64,000 bases of DNA, from positions 216,407 to 280,406 of the forward strand of contig NZ_ML058624.1 of the NCBI RefSeq assembly GCF_003635165.1, in the 5' to 3' direction. The notes under the pieces were generated by a model. The model did no database searches. It had not been told where the DNA came from and saw nothing but the letters and a program-made list of their open reading frames with translations. This DNA comes from Burkholderia sp. Nafp2/4-1b. GTDB lineage: Bacteria > Pseudomonadota > Gammaproteobacteria > Burkholderiales > Burkholderiaceae. Shown here in pieces: positions 19,818 through 28,314 of the stretch (the stretch's first letter is position 1; every line of letters begins with the position of its first letter). A program made the position numbers and the translations under genes.

Positions 19818-20465
19818 ATGACCAAACTCACCGCCCGTCAGCAGCAAGTGTTCGACTTGATTCGCCGCGCGATCGAGCGCTCCGGTTTCCCGCCCACGCG
19901 CGCCGAGATCGCGGCCGAGCTCGGTTTCAGCTCGCCGAATGCCGCCGAGGAGCACCTCCGTGCGCTGGCGCGCAAGGGCGTGATCGAGCTGGCCGCCGGC
20001 GCGTCGCGCGGCATCCGCCTGCTCGGCATCGAAGACGCCCCGCACCAGTTCACGCTGCCGCACGCCGGCCTGATGCAACTGTCGCTGCCGCTCGTCGGCC
20101 GGGTGGCAGCCGGCAGCCCGATCCTCGCGCAGGAGCACATCTCGCAGCACTACGCGTGCGATCCCGCGCTGTTCACGAGCAAGCCCGACTATCTGCTTAA
20201 GGTGCGCGGCCTGTCGATGCGCGACGCCGGCATTCTCGACGGCGACCTCCTCGCCGTGCAGAAGCGCACCGAAGCGAAGGACGGCCAGATCATCGTTGCG
20301 CGGCTTGGCGACGACGTCACGGTCAAGCGCCTGATGCGCCGGCCTGGCGGCCTCGAGCTGATCGCGGAGAACCCGGATTACGAAAACATCTTCGTCAAGG
20401 CCGGCAGCGCGGAATTCGCGCTGGAAGGCATCGCCGTCGGGCTGATCCGCTCGGGCGAACTCTGA
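19818..20465 (+). CDS. lexA: LexA repressor, SOS regulator
   Basis: A 215-residue SOS repressor. Winged helix-turn-helix in residues 1-70 (KLTARQQQVFDLIRRAI). The self-cleavage site Ala98-Gly99 (GRVAAGSP) and the Ser133/Lys170 catalytic dyad (GLSM; VTVKRL) are all present, so RecA-stimulated autocleavage is expected. ATG 19818 is used because the upstream in-frame ATG at 19758 would lie before the SOS boxes. Divergent from sbp. Confidence 0.97.
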   Translation: MTKLTARQQQVFDLIRRAIERSGFPPTRAEIAAELGFSSPNAAEEHLRALARKGVIELAAGASRGIRLLGIEDAPHQFTLPHAGLMQLSLPLVGRVAAGSPILAQEHISQHYACDPALFTSKPDYLLKVRGLSMRDAGILDGDLLAVQKRTEAKDGQIIVARLGDDVTVKRLMRRPGGLELIAENPDYENIFVKAGSAEFALEGIAVGLIRSGEL

Positions 20466-20491
20466 CAATCGGTCTCGCTGAGGAGAACACC

Positions 20492-20827
20492 ATGGAACGC
20501 CTTTCCCGTTTGCTGCCTTTCCGTCAATTCGGTCGCCTGCGTCACCTGCGCGGCCGCACGCCCTGCGCGCCGCTGCCCGCGGCGCCTGTGGTGAGCCAAG
20601 AAGTCGCAGTTGAACGGCAGGCGTCGCTGCTGCCGTCGGCGCTGCCCGCATTCGCGCGGGTCTCGCTGAACGCCGGCCTGAATCACGCGGAACCGGCGCG
20701 CCGCGCGCCGGTGCGCGTCTATCACGGTCGGTCGCGCCTGATCATGGTCGGGACGATCGATGCCGTGTGCCGGATGATCGATCGCTGCATCGACGAGGAA
20801 CGATCGGCCGCGCACGGTGGTCTCTGA
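20492..20827 (+). CDS. hypothetical protein downstream of lexA
   Basis: A 111-residue protein with an excellent ribosome binding site (GAGGAG, 6 nt before ATG). Basic, Arg/Leu-rich N-terminus, then a conserved-looking tail (LIMVGTIDAVCRMIDRCIDEE). No known domain recognised. It starts 27 bp after lexA with no terminator between, so it is probably co-transcribed and SOS induced. Some SOS operons carry a small division inhibitor behind lexA (for example SulA in other genera), but this protein shows no recognisable SulA motif, so no function is proposed. Confidence 0.75.
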   Translation: MERLSRLLPFRQFGRLRHLRGRTPCAPLPAAPVVSQEVAVERQASLLPSALPAFARVSLNAGLNHAEPARRAPVRVYHGRSRLIMVGTIDAVCRMIDRCIDEERSAAHGGL

Positions 20828-20856
20828 TTGCGGAACCTGTCCGCACCGGAGGCATC

Positions 20857-21555
20857 GTGACTGGATCTTCGGGCCGCGCGTGGCGGCCCAAGCACCTGCT
20901 GATCGTCGTGCTGGCCGTCGCCGTCCTGGCGGCGATCGGCTATGCATACGCGTCGCCATACGTCGCGCTCGGTCGCCTGAAATCAGCGATCGATGCGCGC
21001 GATGCGCAAGCGGTCAGTGAGTATGTCGATTTTCCGTCGCTGCGCATCAGCCTGAAGCAGCAGGTCACGGAAGAGTTGATGCGCCGGATCGATGCGGTCA
21101 AGAAGGACAATCCGTTCGCGGTGATCGGCGCGCTGATCGGCTCTGCATTGATCGGCCCGCTGGTCGATGCGTATGCGACACCGGAAGGTGTCGCAGCGCT
21201 GATGAGCGGCATCCCGCCTCGCGGCAATCCGGGCGAGCGTCCGCCTGATTGGTCGGGGCCGCCGTCAGGCGGTGCGCCTGGCAATGCACCGGTCGCACCG
21301 CCGGGCAATCCGGCAAGCACCCCCGCGCCTGGCAGCAACGCCAACGCGTCGGCCGCGCCGGCACCCACATCCGCACCCGCACCGGCCAGCCCGAGCGATG
21401 CCGGTCATCCGCAGCAAACCAGCGCCGGCTACCGGAATTTCGATGAATTCGTCGTGACCTACCAGCGCAGCGCCGACGGCACGCGCTATGCAGCGGTCTT
21501 CCATCGCTTCGGCCTGTTCTCGTGGAAGCTGTCCGCGATCGATCTGCATGCCTGA
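20857..21555 (+). CDS. DUF2939-type membrane-anchored protein
   Basis: A 232-residue protein starting at GTG 20857 behind GGAGG. One N-terminal TM helix (about residues 12-31), then a conserved part (ALGRLKSAIDARDAQAVSEYVDF) typical of DUF2939, an Ala/Pro/Gly/Asn-rich low-complexity linker (about 130-190), and a C-terminal conserved tail (YRNFDEFVVTYQR). Probably located in the periplasm, anchored to the inner membrane. Function unknown. It follows the previous gene by 29 bp and may belong to the lexA transcript. Confidence 0.75.
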   Translation: MTGSSGRAWRPKHLLIVVLAVAVLAAIGYAYASPYVALGRLKSAIDARDAQAVSEYVDFPSLRISLKQQVTEELMRRIDAVKKDNPFAVIGALIGSALIGPLVDAYATPEGVAALMSGIPPRGNPGERPPDWSGPPSGGAPGNAPVAPPGNPASTPAPGSNANASAAPAPTSAPAPASPSDAGHPQQTSAGYRNFDEFVVTYQRSADGTRYAAVFHRFGLFSWKLSAIDLHA

Positions 21556-21657
21556 ACGGCCGCGCTCCGCGGTGATGCCGCTGAAGCGGCACCGTGAGAC
21601 CGGCGCGAATCGCAATGCGACTCGCGCGCTCTCACGCTCATGGCATCACATGCCGCG

Positions 21658-22155
21658 TTACTTGCCGTGCGCGTTGGCCGCTTCGCGTTCGCGCGCGATC
21701 TCGGCTTTTTGCTCTTCCGCCGACGAACATGCCACCAGGATGCTGCAGTTCACGCGATCGAGCAGTTGCGTGTTGCCGGATCCCATCCACCATCGCGACA
21801 ACCCGCTGCGGCACCGGTGGCCAACGACGACGAGGTCGGCGTTGATTTCCGTCGCGAGATTCGCGATTTCGTCAATCGGATAGCCGAACGCGAAGTGGCC
21901 TTCCGCCTGAACGCCGCGCTCGCGCAGCCAGTTCACGCCTTCCTGCAGGATTTCGCGCGCGGTTTCCTCGAAGCGGCCGCACGCGACGTCGGTCAGCAGC
22001 CCCGCGCTTTGCGCGATGCTCGAGCGCATGTCGACGACCGACAGCAAATGCGTTTCCGCCTTCAGGTCCATCGCGAGATTGGCGCCGCACCGCAATGCCT
22101 TGCGTCCTTCGAGCGTGCCGTCGTAGCACAGCAGAATCTTGTTGTAGCTAGCCAT
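21658..22155 (-). CDS. universal stress protein, UspA family
   Basis: A 165-residue cytoplasmic protein with the UspA fold. MASYNKILLCYDGTLEGRKAL is the start, and a modified nucleotide-binding loop occurs at GHRCRSGLSRWWMGSGNTQ (family motif G-2x-G-9x-G-S/T). ATP-binding type is likely. Its ribosome binding site GGAGG lies 5 nt upstream. A charged C-terminal tail of about 20 residues is not part of the domain. Divergent from nodI. Confidence 0.9.
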   Translation of the reverse strand: MASYNKILLCYDGTLEGRKALRCGANLAMDLKAETHLLSVVDMRSSIAQSAGLLTDVACGRFEETAREILQEGVNWLRERGVQAEGHFAFGYPIDEIANLATEINADLVVVGHRCRSGLSRWWMGSGNTQLLDRVNCSILVACSSAEEQKAEIAREREAANAHGK

Positions 22156-22498
22156 GAAACCTCCCTATCGCGACTACGGCGACTACGTGCCGGATGCACT
22201 CATCATGGTGCGCCGCAATTGCGGACGCAAGGGATGGAAAACGCTGATTCGCCACGCGGGGCCGTCGACGATGATGCGACGCACCATCCGTGTGCCCATG
22301 CACCGTGCGGCGCGGGCCTGCCCTGAACAGACGCAGCCGATGCACTAGAATGGCCCGTTCATGCCGTCGACGCGCGATCGCCTCGGTCATGCCCATGTGA
22401 CACGCGTTCGCCCGATCCGTTCGCAAGCGGCATGCCGACCGGGCCGGCAGCGCAGCTGCAAGACGCCCCCGTGCCCCGCTTATAACGACAACCCGCCC
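22156..22498. other. intergenic between uspA and nodI
   Basis: 343 bp separating divergent genes. Short open frames on both strands lack ribosome binding sites. The sequence CTTATAAC lies about 20 bp before the nodI ATG and no Shine-Dalgarno motif is visible there, so nodI may have a very short leader. Confidence 0.35.
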
Positions 22499-23413
22499 AT
22501 GCCTGTTGCACCGATCGATTTCCGGAACGTCGAAAAGCGCTATGGCGACAAGCTCGTCGTCAACGACCTGTCCTTCCACGTGCAGGCCGGCGAATGCTAC
22601 GGCCTGCTCGGGCCGAACGGCGCCGGCAAGACTACGACGCTGAAGATGCTGCTCGGCCTTGCGTATCCCGATGCCGGCGCCATTTCACTGTGCGGCGAAC
22701 CGGTTCCGTCGCGCGCACGCCATGCTCGGCAGCGCGTCGGCGTCGTCCCGCAGTTCGACAACCTCGATCCCGACTTCACCGTCCGCGAAAACCTGCTGGT
22801 GTTCAGCCGCTATTTCGGGATGTCCGCGCAGGCCGCACGCGCGCTCGTGCAACCGCTGCTCGAATTCGCGAAACTGGAAAACAAGGCCGACGCGAAAGTC
22901 GGCGAGTTGTCGGGCGGGATGAAGCGGCGCCTGACGCTCGCACGTGCGCTCGTCAACGACCCGGACGTGCTGGTGCTCGACGAGCCGACGACGGGCCTCG
23001 ACCCGCAGGCGCGACACCTGATGTGGGAACGCTTGCGCTCGCTGCTCGCGCGCGGCAAGACCATCCTGATCACCACGCACTTCATGGAAGAGGCCGAGCG
23101 CCTGTGCGACCGGTTGTGCGTGATCGAGGAAGGCCGCAAGATCGCCGAAGGCGCGCCGCACGCGCTGATTGAATCCGAAATCGGCTGCGACGTGATCGAA
23201 ATTTACGGACCGGACCCGACCGCGCTGCGCGACGAGCTGGCGCCGTTCGCGAAGCACACCGAGATCAGCGGCGAGACGCTGTTCTGCTACGTGACCGACC
23301 CCGAACCGCTCAGCGCACGGCTCAAGGGTCGCACGGGGTTGCGCTATCTGCATCGGCCGGCCAATCTGGAAGACGTGTTCCTGCGGCTCACGGGCCGCGA
23401 AATGCAGGACTGA
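22499..23413 (+). CDS. nodI: ABC transporter ATP-binding protein, NodI family
   Basis: A 304-residue ABC ATPase. Walker A GPNGAGKTTT, signature LSGGMKRRL and Walker B LVLDEPTTGLD are present; the C-terminal part with HRPANLEDVFLRLTGREMQD is typical of NodI/DrrA type. In rhizobia NodIJ exports lipo-chitin oligosaccharides; in Burkholderia the same pair is general and its substrate unknown. ATG 22499 fits the family start; the longer frame from 22361 has no homolog-like sequence. Spaced 6 bp from nodJ. Confidence 0.9.
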   Translation: MPVAPIDFRNVEKRYGDKLVVNDLSFHVQAGECYGLLGPNGAGKTTTLKMLLGLAYPDAGAISLCGEPVPSRARHARQRVGVVPQFDNLDPDFTVRENLLVFSRYFGMSAQAARALVQPLLEFAKLENKADAKVGELSGGMKRRLTLARALVNDPDVLVLDEPTTGLDPQARHLMWERLRSLLARGKTILITTHFMEEAERLCDRLCVIEEGRKIAEGAPHALIESEIGCDVIEIYGPDPTALRDELAPFAKHTEISGETLFCYVTDPEPLSARLKGRTGLRYLHRPANLEDVFLRLTGREMQD

Positions 23414-23419
23414 TCGATC

Positions 23420-24253
23420 ATGGACGTACGCAACTATTCCGCCGCCGCACCGTCCGCAGTGCCGCGCGAGTCGCGCTTCGCGATCGCGCTGCCCGCGAAT
23501 GCGACCAACTGGATCGCGGTGTGGCGGCGCAACTACCTCGTATGGCGCAAGCTCGCGCTCGCGTCGCTGTTCGGCAACCTCGCCGATCCGATGATCTACC
23601 TGTTCGGGCTGGGGTTCGGCCTCGGCCTGATGCTCGGGCACGTCGACGGCGTGTCGTATATCGCGTTCCTTGCGGCCGGCACGGTCGGTTCGAGCGTGAT
23701 GATGTCCGCGAGCTTCGAGTCGATGTATTCGGGCTTCTCGCGAATGCACGTGCAACGTACGTGGGAAGCGATCATGCACACGCCGCTCGCACTGGGCGAC
23801 ATCGTGCTCGGCGAGATTGTGTGGGGGGCAAGCAAGGCGCTGTTGTCGGGCGTCGCGATCATGCTGGTCGCGGGACTGCTCGGCTATGCGCGGTTTCCGT
23901 CGATGCTCGTCGCACTGCCGGTGATCGCGCTCGCCGGCCTCGCGTTCGCCAGCACCGCGATGATCGTCACGGCACTCGCGCCGTCGTACGATTTCTTCAT
24001 GTTCTATCAGACGCTCGTGCTGACGCCGATGCTGCTGCTGTCGGGCGTGTTCTTCCCGATCGCGCAGTTGCCGCCGATCGCGCAGCACGCGGCCCACTTG
24101 CTGCCGCTCGCGAACGCGGTCGAACTGATCCGGCCCGCGATGCTCGACCGCCCGGCGACCGACGTCGGCCTGCATCTCGCGGTGCTCGCCGGCTATGCGG
24201 TCGGCGGCTTCGTGGTCTGCGCGTGGCTGTTCCGCCGGCGGATGATGCGCTGA
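23420..24253 (+). CDS. nodJ: ABC-2 type permease, NodJ family
   Basis: A 277-residue inner-membrane protein with six predicted helices and an ABC-2 transporter domain. It starts 6 bp after nodI and should form the exporter with it. NodJ-like segments include YLFGLGFGLGLMLGHVDGVSY and LLSGVFFPIAQLP. Substrate unknown; no nodulation genes are near, so the name reflects family membership only. Confidence 0.9.
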   Translation: MDVRNYSAAAPSAVPRESRFAIALPANATNWIAVWRRNYLVWRKLALASLFGNLADPMIYLFGLGFGLGLMLGHVDGVSYIAFLAAGTVGSSVMMSASFESMYSGFSRMHVQRTWEAIMHTPLALGDIVLGEIVWGASKALLSGVAIMLVAGLLGYARFPSMLVALPVIALAGLAFASTAMIVTALAPSYDFFMFYQTLVLTPMLLLSGVFFPIAQLPPIAQHAAHLLPLANAVELIRPAMLDRPATDVGLHLAVLAGYAVGGFVVCAWLFRRRMMR

Positions 24254-24255
24254 CG

Positions 24256-24276
24256 GCCGGCGCGCAACGCGCCGGC
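24256..24276 (+). terminator. stem-loop after nodJ
   Basis: GCCGGCGCG (24256-24264) pairs with CGCGCCGGC (24268-24276) around CAA, immediately past the nodJ stop in a convergent gap. No T-run, so termination is uncertain. Confidence 0.45.
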
Positions 24277-24301
24277 TCGATCGGACGAAAGCGCGACGAC
24301 G

Positions 24302-24724
24302 TTACTCGTCGTCGTCGCTCCACGGGATTTCGACGTCGGTCAGGAACGCGACGGTCGCGAGCGGACCGCCTTCCTGGCGACCAAGCTTGCCGTCCGCGCG
24401 ATGCCATTCGACGCGGAACTGCGTACCCGGATCGTCGGCGATCAGATACACCGCGCGCAGCTCTTCCGCGTCGGCTTCGTCGACCGGGCCGTCGAACGAC
24501 ACCAGCAGCTTCTGCGGCCACAGGCCGTTCACCGGATCGTAAATACGGTCGCCCTGCGGAATGTCGATGCTGGCCTCGACGCCGATCGTGGCGGAAGCTT
24601 CGATGATCATCGTGCCGAGCGCATTCAGCACGGCAGTTGCCCGCGCGGAATTGGCCTGGCGGATCGCGAGATCGCCGCGCGTCAGCGCCTTTTCGAGTCG
24701 AGGATGAATCTTCGGTTGGGTCAT
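24302..24724 (-). CDS. conserved hypothetical protein
   Basis: A 140-residue acidic, soluble protein (C-terminal SDDDE). Starts MTQPKIHPRLEKALTRGDLA. The central part (ADDPGTQFRVEWHRADGKLG) looks globular and conserved in style, but I do not recognise the family. Convergent with nodJ; no operon partner on its side other than the permease 220 bp upstream. Confidence 0.75.
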   Translation of the reverse strand: MTQPKIHPRLEKALTRGDLAIRQANSARATAVLNALGTMIIEASATIGVEASIDIPQGDRIYDPVNGLWPQKLLVSFDGPVDEADAEELRAVYLIADDPGTQFRVEWHRADGKLGRQEGGPLATVAFLTDVEIPWSDDDE

Positions 24725-24948
24725 GCGTTTTCCTGTTTGCTTCTTGTAAAGGGCACCGCGCGCATGAAGCGGCGGCGCCGGATGAATACGACGGTCGCGC
24801 TGCGCGCCCGGTCCGCGCGCGCGGCGCGGCGGCCCTCAGGCCGGTTCGGGCGCCGGCAGCCGCGCAGGTCGCGCCCGGCTGGCCGAGCGGGCAGCGAACC
24901 GGATCCTTCCGACCGCCGCGCCCGCTGACCGTTGCGTGCGCGCGGCCG
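24725..24948. other. intergenic, no gene seen
   Basis: About 220 bp of GC-rich sequence between the hypothetical gene and the permease stop. No terminator with a T-run found. Confidence 0.3.
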
Positions 24949-26007
24949 TCAGAATCCGAACGCGATCGCGAGCAGCCCGCTCACGATCCCGAACACGACG
25001 ACGAGGCCCGCGACGATCGCCAGCATGTAGGGCTTGAACGAACGCGCGAGCATCGCGAGCGACGGCACGCTGATCGGCGGCAGCGTCATCAGCAGCGCGG
25101 CGGCCGGGCCGACGCCCATGCCGAGCGACAGCATCGCCTGGATGATCGGCACCTCGCCGGCCGTCGGGATCACGAACAACATGCCCGCGACCGCGAACGC
25201 GACGATCCAGCCGAGCTGGTTGCCGATGTCCGGGCCAATATGCGGGAACAACCACGCGCGCGCCGCGCCGAGCAGCAGCACCAGCACGATGTATTCGGGC
25301 ACGAGCCGCACGGCCATGCGCGCGAGCAGCTTGATCCAGCGGACGAACGGATTGCCTGCCGCGGCCTGTTCGGCTGCGAGCGCGGCGAGTTGCGCGTCGT
25401 CGATGCTGCGGTCTTCGGGACGCGCGATACGGTTCAGCAGATAGCCGATCCCGAACACCATCGCGATGCCGAGCACGAGCCGCAGCGCGCTCCACTGCCA
25501 GCCGAGCACGAAGCCCATGAACACCAGCGCGGCCGGATTCAGCACCGTGTTGCCGAGCCAGAACGCGACCGCGCCGCCCGGCGATGCGTGCCGCGCACGC
25601 AGCCCCGCGACGACCGGCGCCGCGCAGCACGTGCACATCATGCCCGGCAGCGACAGCAGGCCGCCCGCGGCGACGCTGCCGAAGCCGGTGCGGCCGAGCA
25701 CGCGTGCGACCCAGTGCGCGGGCAGCAGCGCCTGCACGGCCGAACCGAGCAGCAGCCCGAGCACCATCGCCTGCCAGATCGCCTTGCCGTACGCCCATGC
25801 ATAGTCGAGCGCCGCCTTCAGCGACGGCTCCGGCGCGGCCGCCGACGTGCCCATCAGGATCGACTTGCCGATCGAATGATGCTCCGCGGCGACGAATGCC
25901 TTGTTGTAGTACGGGAACCATTTCACGTAGAACAGTCCCGCGACCGCGATCAGCAGGAAGGTCATCCAGCCGAGCGCCGGACTGGGTTGGGTGCGAGTGG
26001 TCGTCAT
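24949..26007 (-). CDS. permease (ArsP/DUF318 family)
   Basis: A 352-residue membrane protein with eight or more helices of the two-TM-block permease family (Pfam permease, formerly DUF318). A CTCC motif within GMMCTCCAAPVV in the first block is typical of the metal/organoarsenical ArsP branch. The hydrophilic loop near 195-215 is cytoplasmic. The ATG overlaps the mnmH stop (ATGA, 26004-26007), so it is coupled to a selenium tRNA gene; possible roles are efflux of arsenic or another soft metalloid, or selenium/sulfur compounds. Substrate is not determined. Confidence 0.82.
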   Translation of the reverse strand: MTTTRTQPSPALGWMTFLLIAVAGLFYVKWFPYYNKAFVAAEHHSIGKSILMGTSAAAPEPSLKAALDYAWAYGKAIWQAMVLGLLLGSAVQALLPAHWVARVLGRTGFGSVAAGGLLSLPGMMCTCCAAPVVAGLRARHASPGGAVAFWLGNTVLNPAALVFMGFVLGWQWSALRLVLGIAMVFGIGYLLNRIARPEDRSIDDAQLAALAAEQAAAGNPFVRWIKLLARMAVRLVPEYIVLVLLLGAARAWLFPHIGPDIGNQLGWIVAFAVAGMLFVIPTAGEVPIIQAMLSLGMGVGPAAALLMTLPPISVPSLAMLARSFKPYMLAIVAGLVVVFGIVSGLLAIAFGF

Positions 26008-27131
26008 CGTGTGGGGGTCGCCTGGTTGTTATCGGTTGCGGATTGCGCGCCTGCCGCCAGCGCGGCCGACGCGGGGAGCCCCGCTTGCGCGAGCCGGGCC
26101 AGCAGCGTGCGCGCCTGCTCGCGCACGTCCGCCGCATTCGGCTGGAACGTGAACGTCAGCGCGCGGTTCAGCTTGTTGTACGTGGCGCGGTAGGTGCGCG
26201 CATAGGCGGGATCGTAATGCTTGTCGATCAGTTCGGTGAACAGGTCGGCCCGCGCGTCGGCATCGATCAGCGCGTTCCAGTGCGCCACCTGGTCTCGGCT
26301 ATGCAGGCCGATCAGCCGGTGGAGTTGCGCCTTGAACGCGTCCGGTGCGTCGAACAGGTGCGCGTAGTCCTCCAGGAGGAACGCGATACGCTCGTCGTGC
26401 GCCGCTTCGACCTGCACCCACGGCCCGGCGTGAAACGCCTCGATCAGCGCGATCGGCAGGTGCACGAGGCCGATTCTGCGGCTTTCCGATTCGACGAACA
26501 CCGGCCATTCGGGGTCGAAACGGCCTAGTGTCTCGACCAGCCCCGAATCGAAGCCCTTCTGCGACGGTTGCGGCTGGCCCGGCAGCGCGCCGAGCAGCGA
26601 GCCGCGATGACGGGCGAGCGCCTCGAGATCGAGCGTCTGCGCACCCACGTCGCGCAGCGCATTCAGCAGCCGTGTCTTGCCGCAGCCCGTATGACCGACG
26701 AGCGCGATGTAGCGGAACCGCGTCGGCAGCGTGTCGAGCGTCGCACACACCGACTGGCGGTACGCCTTGTAGCCGCCGTCGAGCTGGCGCGCCTGCCAGC
26801 CGATCAGGTTGAACCAGTTCGTCATCGACCCGGAGCGCTTGCCGCCGCGCCAGCAATAGATCAGCGGCCGCCAGTTGCGCGGACGATCGGCAAACGTGGT
26901 GTCGAGATGGCGTGCGATATTGCGGGCGACCATCGCCGCGCCGACGCGCGTCGCTTCGTACGGCGACACCTGACGGTACATCGTGCCGACGATCACGCGC
27001 TCTTCGTTGCTGAGCACGGGCGCGTTCAGCGCGCCGGGGATATGGTCCTCGGCGAACTCGAGCGGCGTACGCACGTCGATGATCTCGTCGAACTCGCCGG
27101 CGCGATCGAGGGTGACAATCAGGTTCTTCAA
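26004..27131 (-). CDS. mnmH: tRNA 2-selenouridine synthase
   Basis: A 375-residue enzyme (SelU/YbbB) that replaces the 2-thio group of mnm5s2U in wobble position 34 by selenium, via a geranylated intermediate. The N-terminal rhodanese domain holds the catalytic Cys93 in YCWRGGKRSGS; the C-terminal P-loop is GHTGCGKT (146-153). Uses selenophosphate, so a selD gene should exist elsewhere. Coupled by a 4-bp overlap to the downstream permease. Confidence 0.94.
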   Translation of the reverse strand: MKNLIVTLDRAGEFDEIIDVRTPLEFAEDHIPGALNAPVLSNEERVIVGTMYRQVSPYEATRVGAAMVARNIARHLDTTFADRPRNWRPLIYCWRGGKRSGSMTNWFNLIGWQARQLDGGYKAYRQSVCATLDTLPTRFRYIALVGHTGCGKTRLLNALRDVGAQTLDLEALARHRGSLLGALPGQPQPSQKGFDSGLVETLGRFDPEWPVFVESESRRIGLVHLPIALIEAFHAGPWVQVEAAHDERIAFLLEDYAHLFDAPDAFKAQLHRLIGLHSRDQVAHWNALIDADARADLFTELIDKHYDPAYARTYRATYNKLNRALTFTFQPNAADVREQARTLLARLAQAGLPASAALAAGAQSATDNNQATPTR

Positions 27132-27195
27132 TTTGGCGTCGAACAGGGGCGATGCGGCTCGGCGAGCCGCACGGGCACGGAAGGCGGATTAGCGA

Positions 27196-28149
27196 TTATC
27201 TCACGCCCGGGCGTCTCGGACCGCGCGCGGCCATCGGCGGGGGCGACGCGGCGCTCATCACGTCGACCAGATGGTCGCGAAACGCGCGCACCGACGCGGG
27301 CAGATCGCGCCCGGCCATGGTCTGCACCTGGATGCTGCGTTCGCGCAGCTGCGGGTTCGTGATGGGCACGACGGCGAAGCCGTCCGCGTCGAAACGGTCG
27401 CGCACCGACAGCAGCCCCGTGAACATCACCGCACCGGTCCGCTGCACGTAGCGATACATCACCGCGGTATTGTTGCTGGTCAGCTCCGGCTCGAGCATGA
27501 GCCCGTCGAGCACGCACGCGATGTCGATCAGCTGGCGCACCGTCGTGCCGGCCTCGGGCAGCACGTGCGGGTGTCGCGCGATGTCGGCGAGCGACACCGA
27601 ATCGCACGCCGCGAGTGGATGATCGCGCCGCACGAGCGCATAGATCGGCGCCCGTTCGGTATGCTCGACGCGCACGCCCTGCTCCGGCGCGAGGCTGAAC
27701 GTGAGCCCGATGTCGGCATCGCCGTCGCGCACGCGCCGCGTTGCGTCCGCCGGCGACACGACCCACACCGAGAAATCGACGCCCGGATGGCGTGCCTTGA
27801 AGCTCGCAAGCGCGCCCGGCAGGAAATCGATCGCGAACCCCTCCGAGCAGGCAATCTTGAGCAGGCTGCCGTGCAGCGCCTCGAGGCCGCCGATTTCCTT
27901 CATCACATGCTCGGCCTCCAGCAGGCTGCGCTGCGCGAAGCCAAGCAGCCGCTCGCCGGCTTCCGACAGTGCCATTCCGCGAGGCCGGCGCTCGAACAGC
28001 GGCGCGCCGAGCTCGCTTTCGAGCTTCGCGATCTGCCGGCTGATCGCCGACACGGCCACGTGCAACCGCGCCGATGCGTCGCTGAGCGACCCGGTGCGCG
28101 CCACTTCGACAAAGTACCGCAGCGCAAGACCATGCAGGAAAGCCGCCAT
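27196..28149 (-). CDS. LysR-family transcriptional regulator
   Basis: A 317-residue LysR regulator. Helix-turn-helix in residues 1-60 (ALRYFVEVARTGSLSDASAR, VSAISRQIAKLESELG) and a substrate-binding C-terminal domain. It is divergent from an M20 peptidase and an MFS transporter and most likely controls them and itself; the inducer would be the peptide or amide the pair handles. Confidence 0.92.
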   Translation of the reverse strand: MAAFLHGLALRYFVEVARTGSLSDASARLHVAVSAISRQIAKLESELGAPLFERRPRGMALSEAGERLLGFAQRSLLEAEHVMKEIGGLEALHGSLLKIACSEGFAIDFLPGALASFKARHPGVDFSVWVVSPADATRRVRDGDADIGLTFSLAPEQGVRVEHTERAPIYALVRRDHPLAACDSVSLADIARHPHVLPEAGTTVRQLIDIACVLDGLMLEPELTSNNTAVMYRYVQRTGAVMFTGLLSVRDRFDADGFAVVPITNPQLRERSIQVQTMAGRDLPASVRAFRDHLVDVMSAASPPPMAARGPRRPGVR

Positions 28150-28314
28150 CGTGGTGTCTCCGCGCCCGTCGCCCGGGCCGCTCAGCTTTGCCTTTTCGGC
28201 AATGAAAGGTTCGAAATTCGATCATTGTGGCAAAAAAAACGGCTTTCTAGAATCGATCGCACTCCCTGGTCGTGCGCACCGCGCCCGCCGGAAACCCGAT
28301 ATAGGAGACACGTC
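28150..28314. promoter_or_regulatory. divergent promoter region LysR / peptidase
   Basis: 165 bp with imperfect dyads around 28195-28235 (TTTGCCTTTTCGGCAATGAAA; the A-run at 28232-28239). LysR regulators usually bind T-N11-A sites in such a gap. AGGAG at 28303-28307 is the ribosome binding site that fixes the peptidase TTG start. Confidence 0.5.

Noticed and set aside
27271..28314. Upstream extension of the M20 peptidase frame
   Set aside because: Lies antisense to the LysR gene; the real start is the TTG at 28315 with AGGAG upstream.
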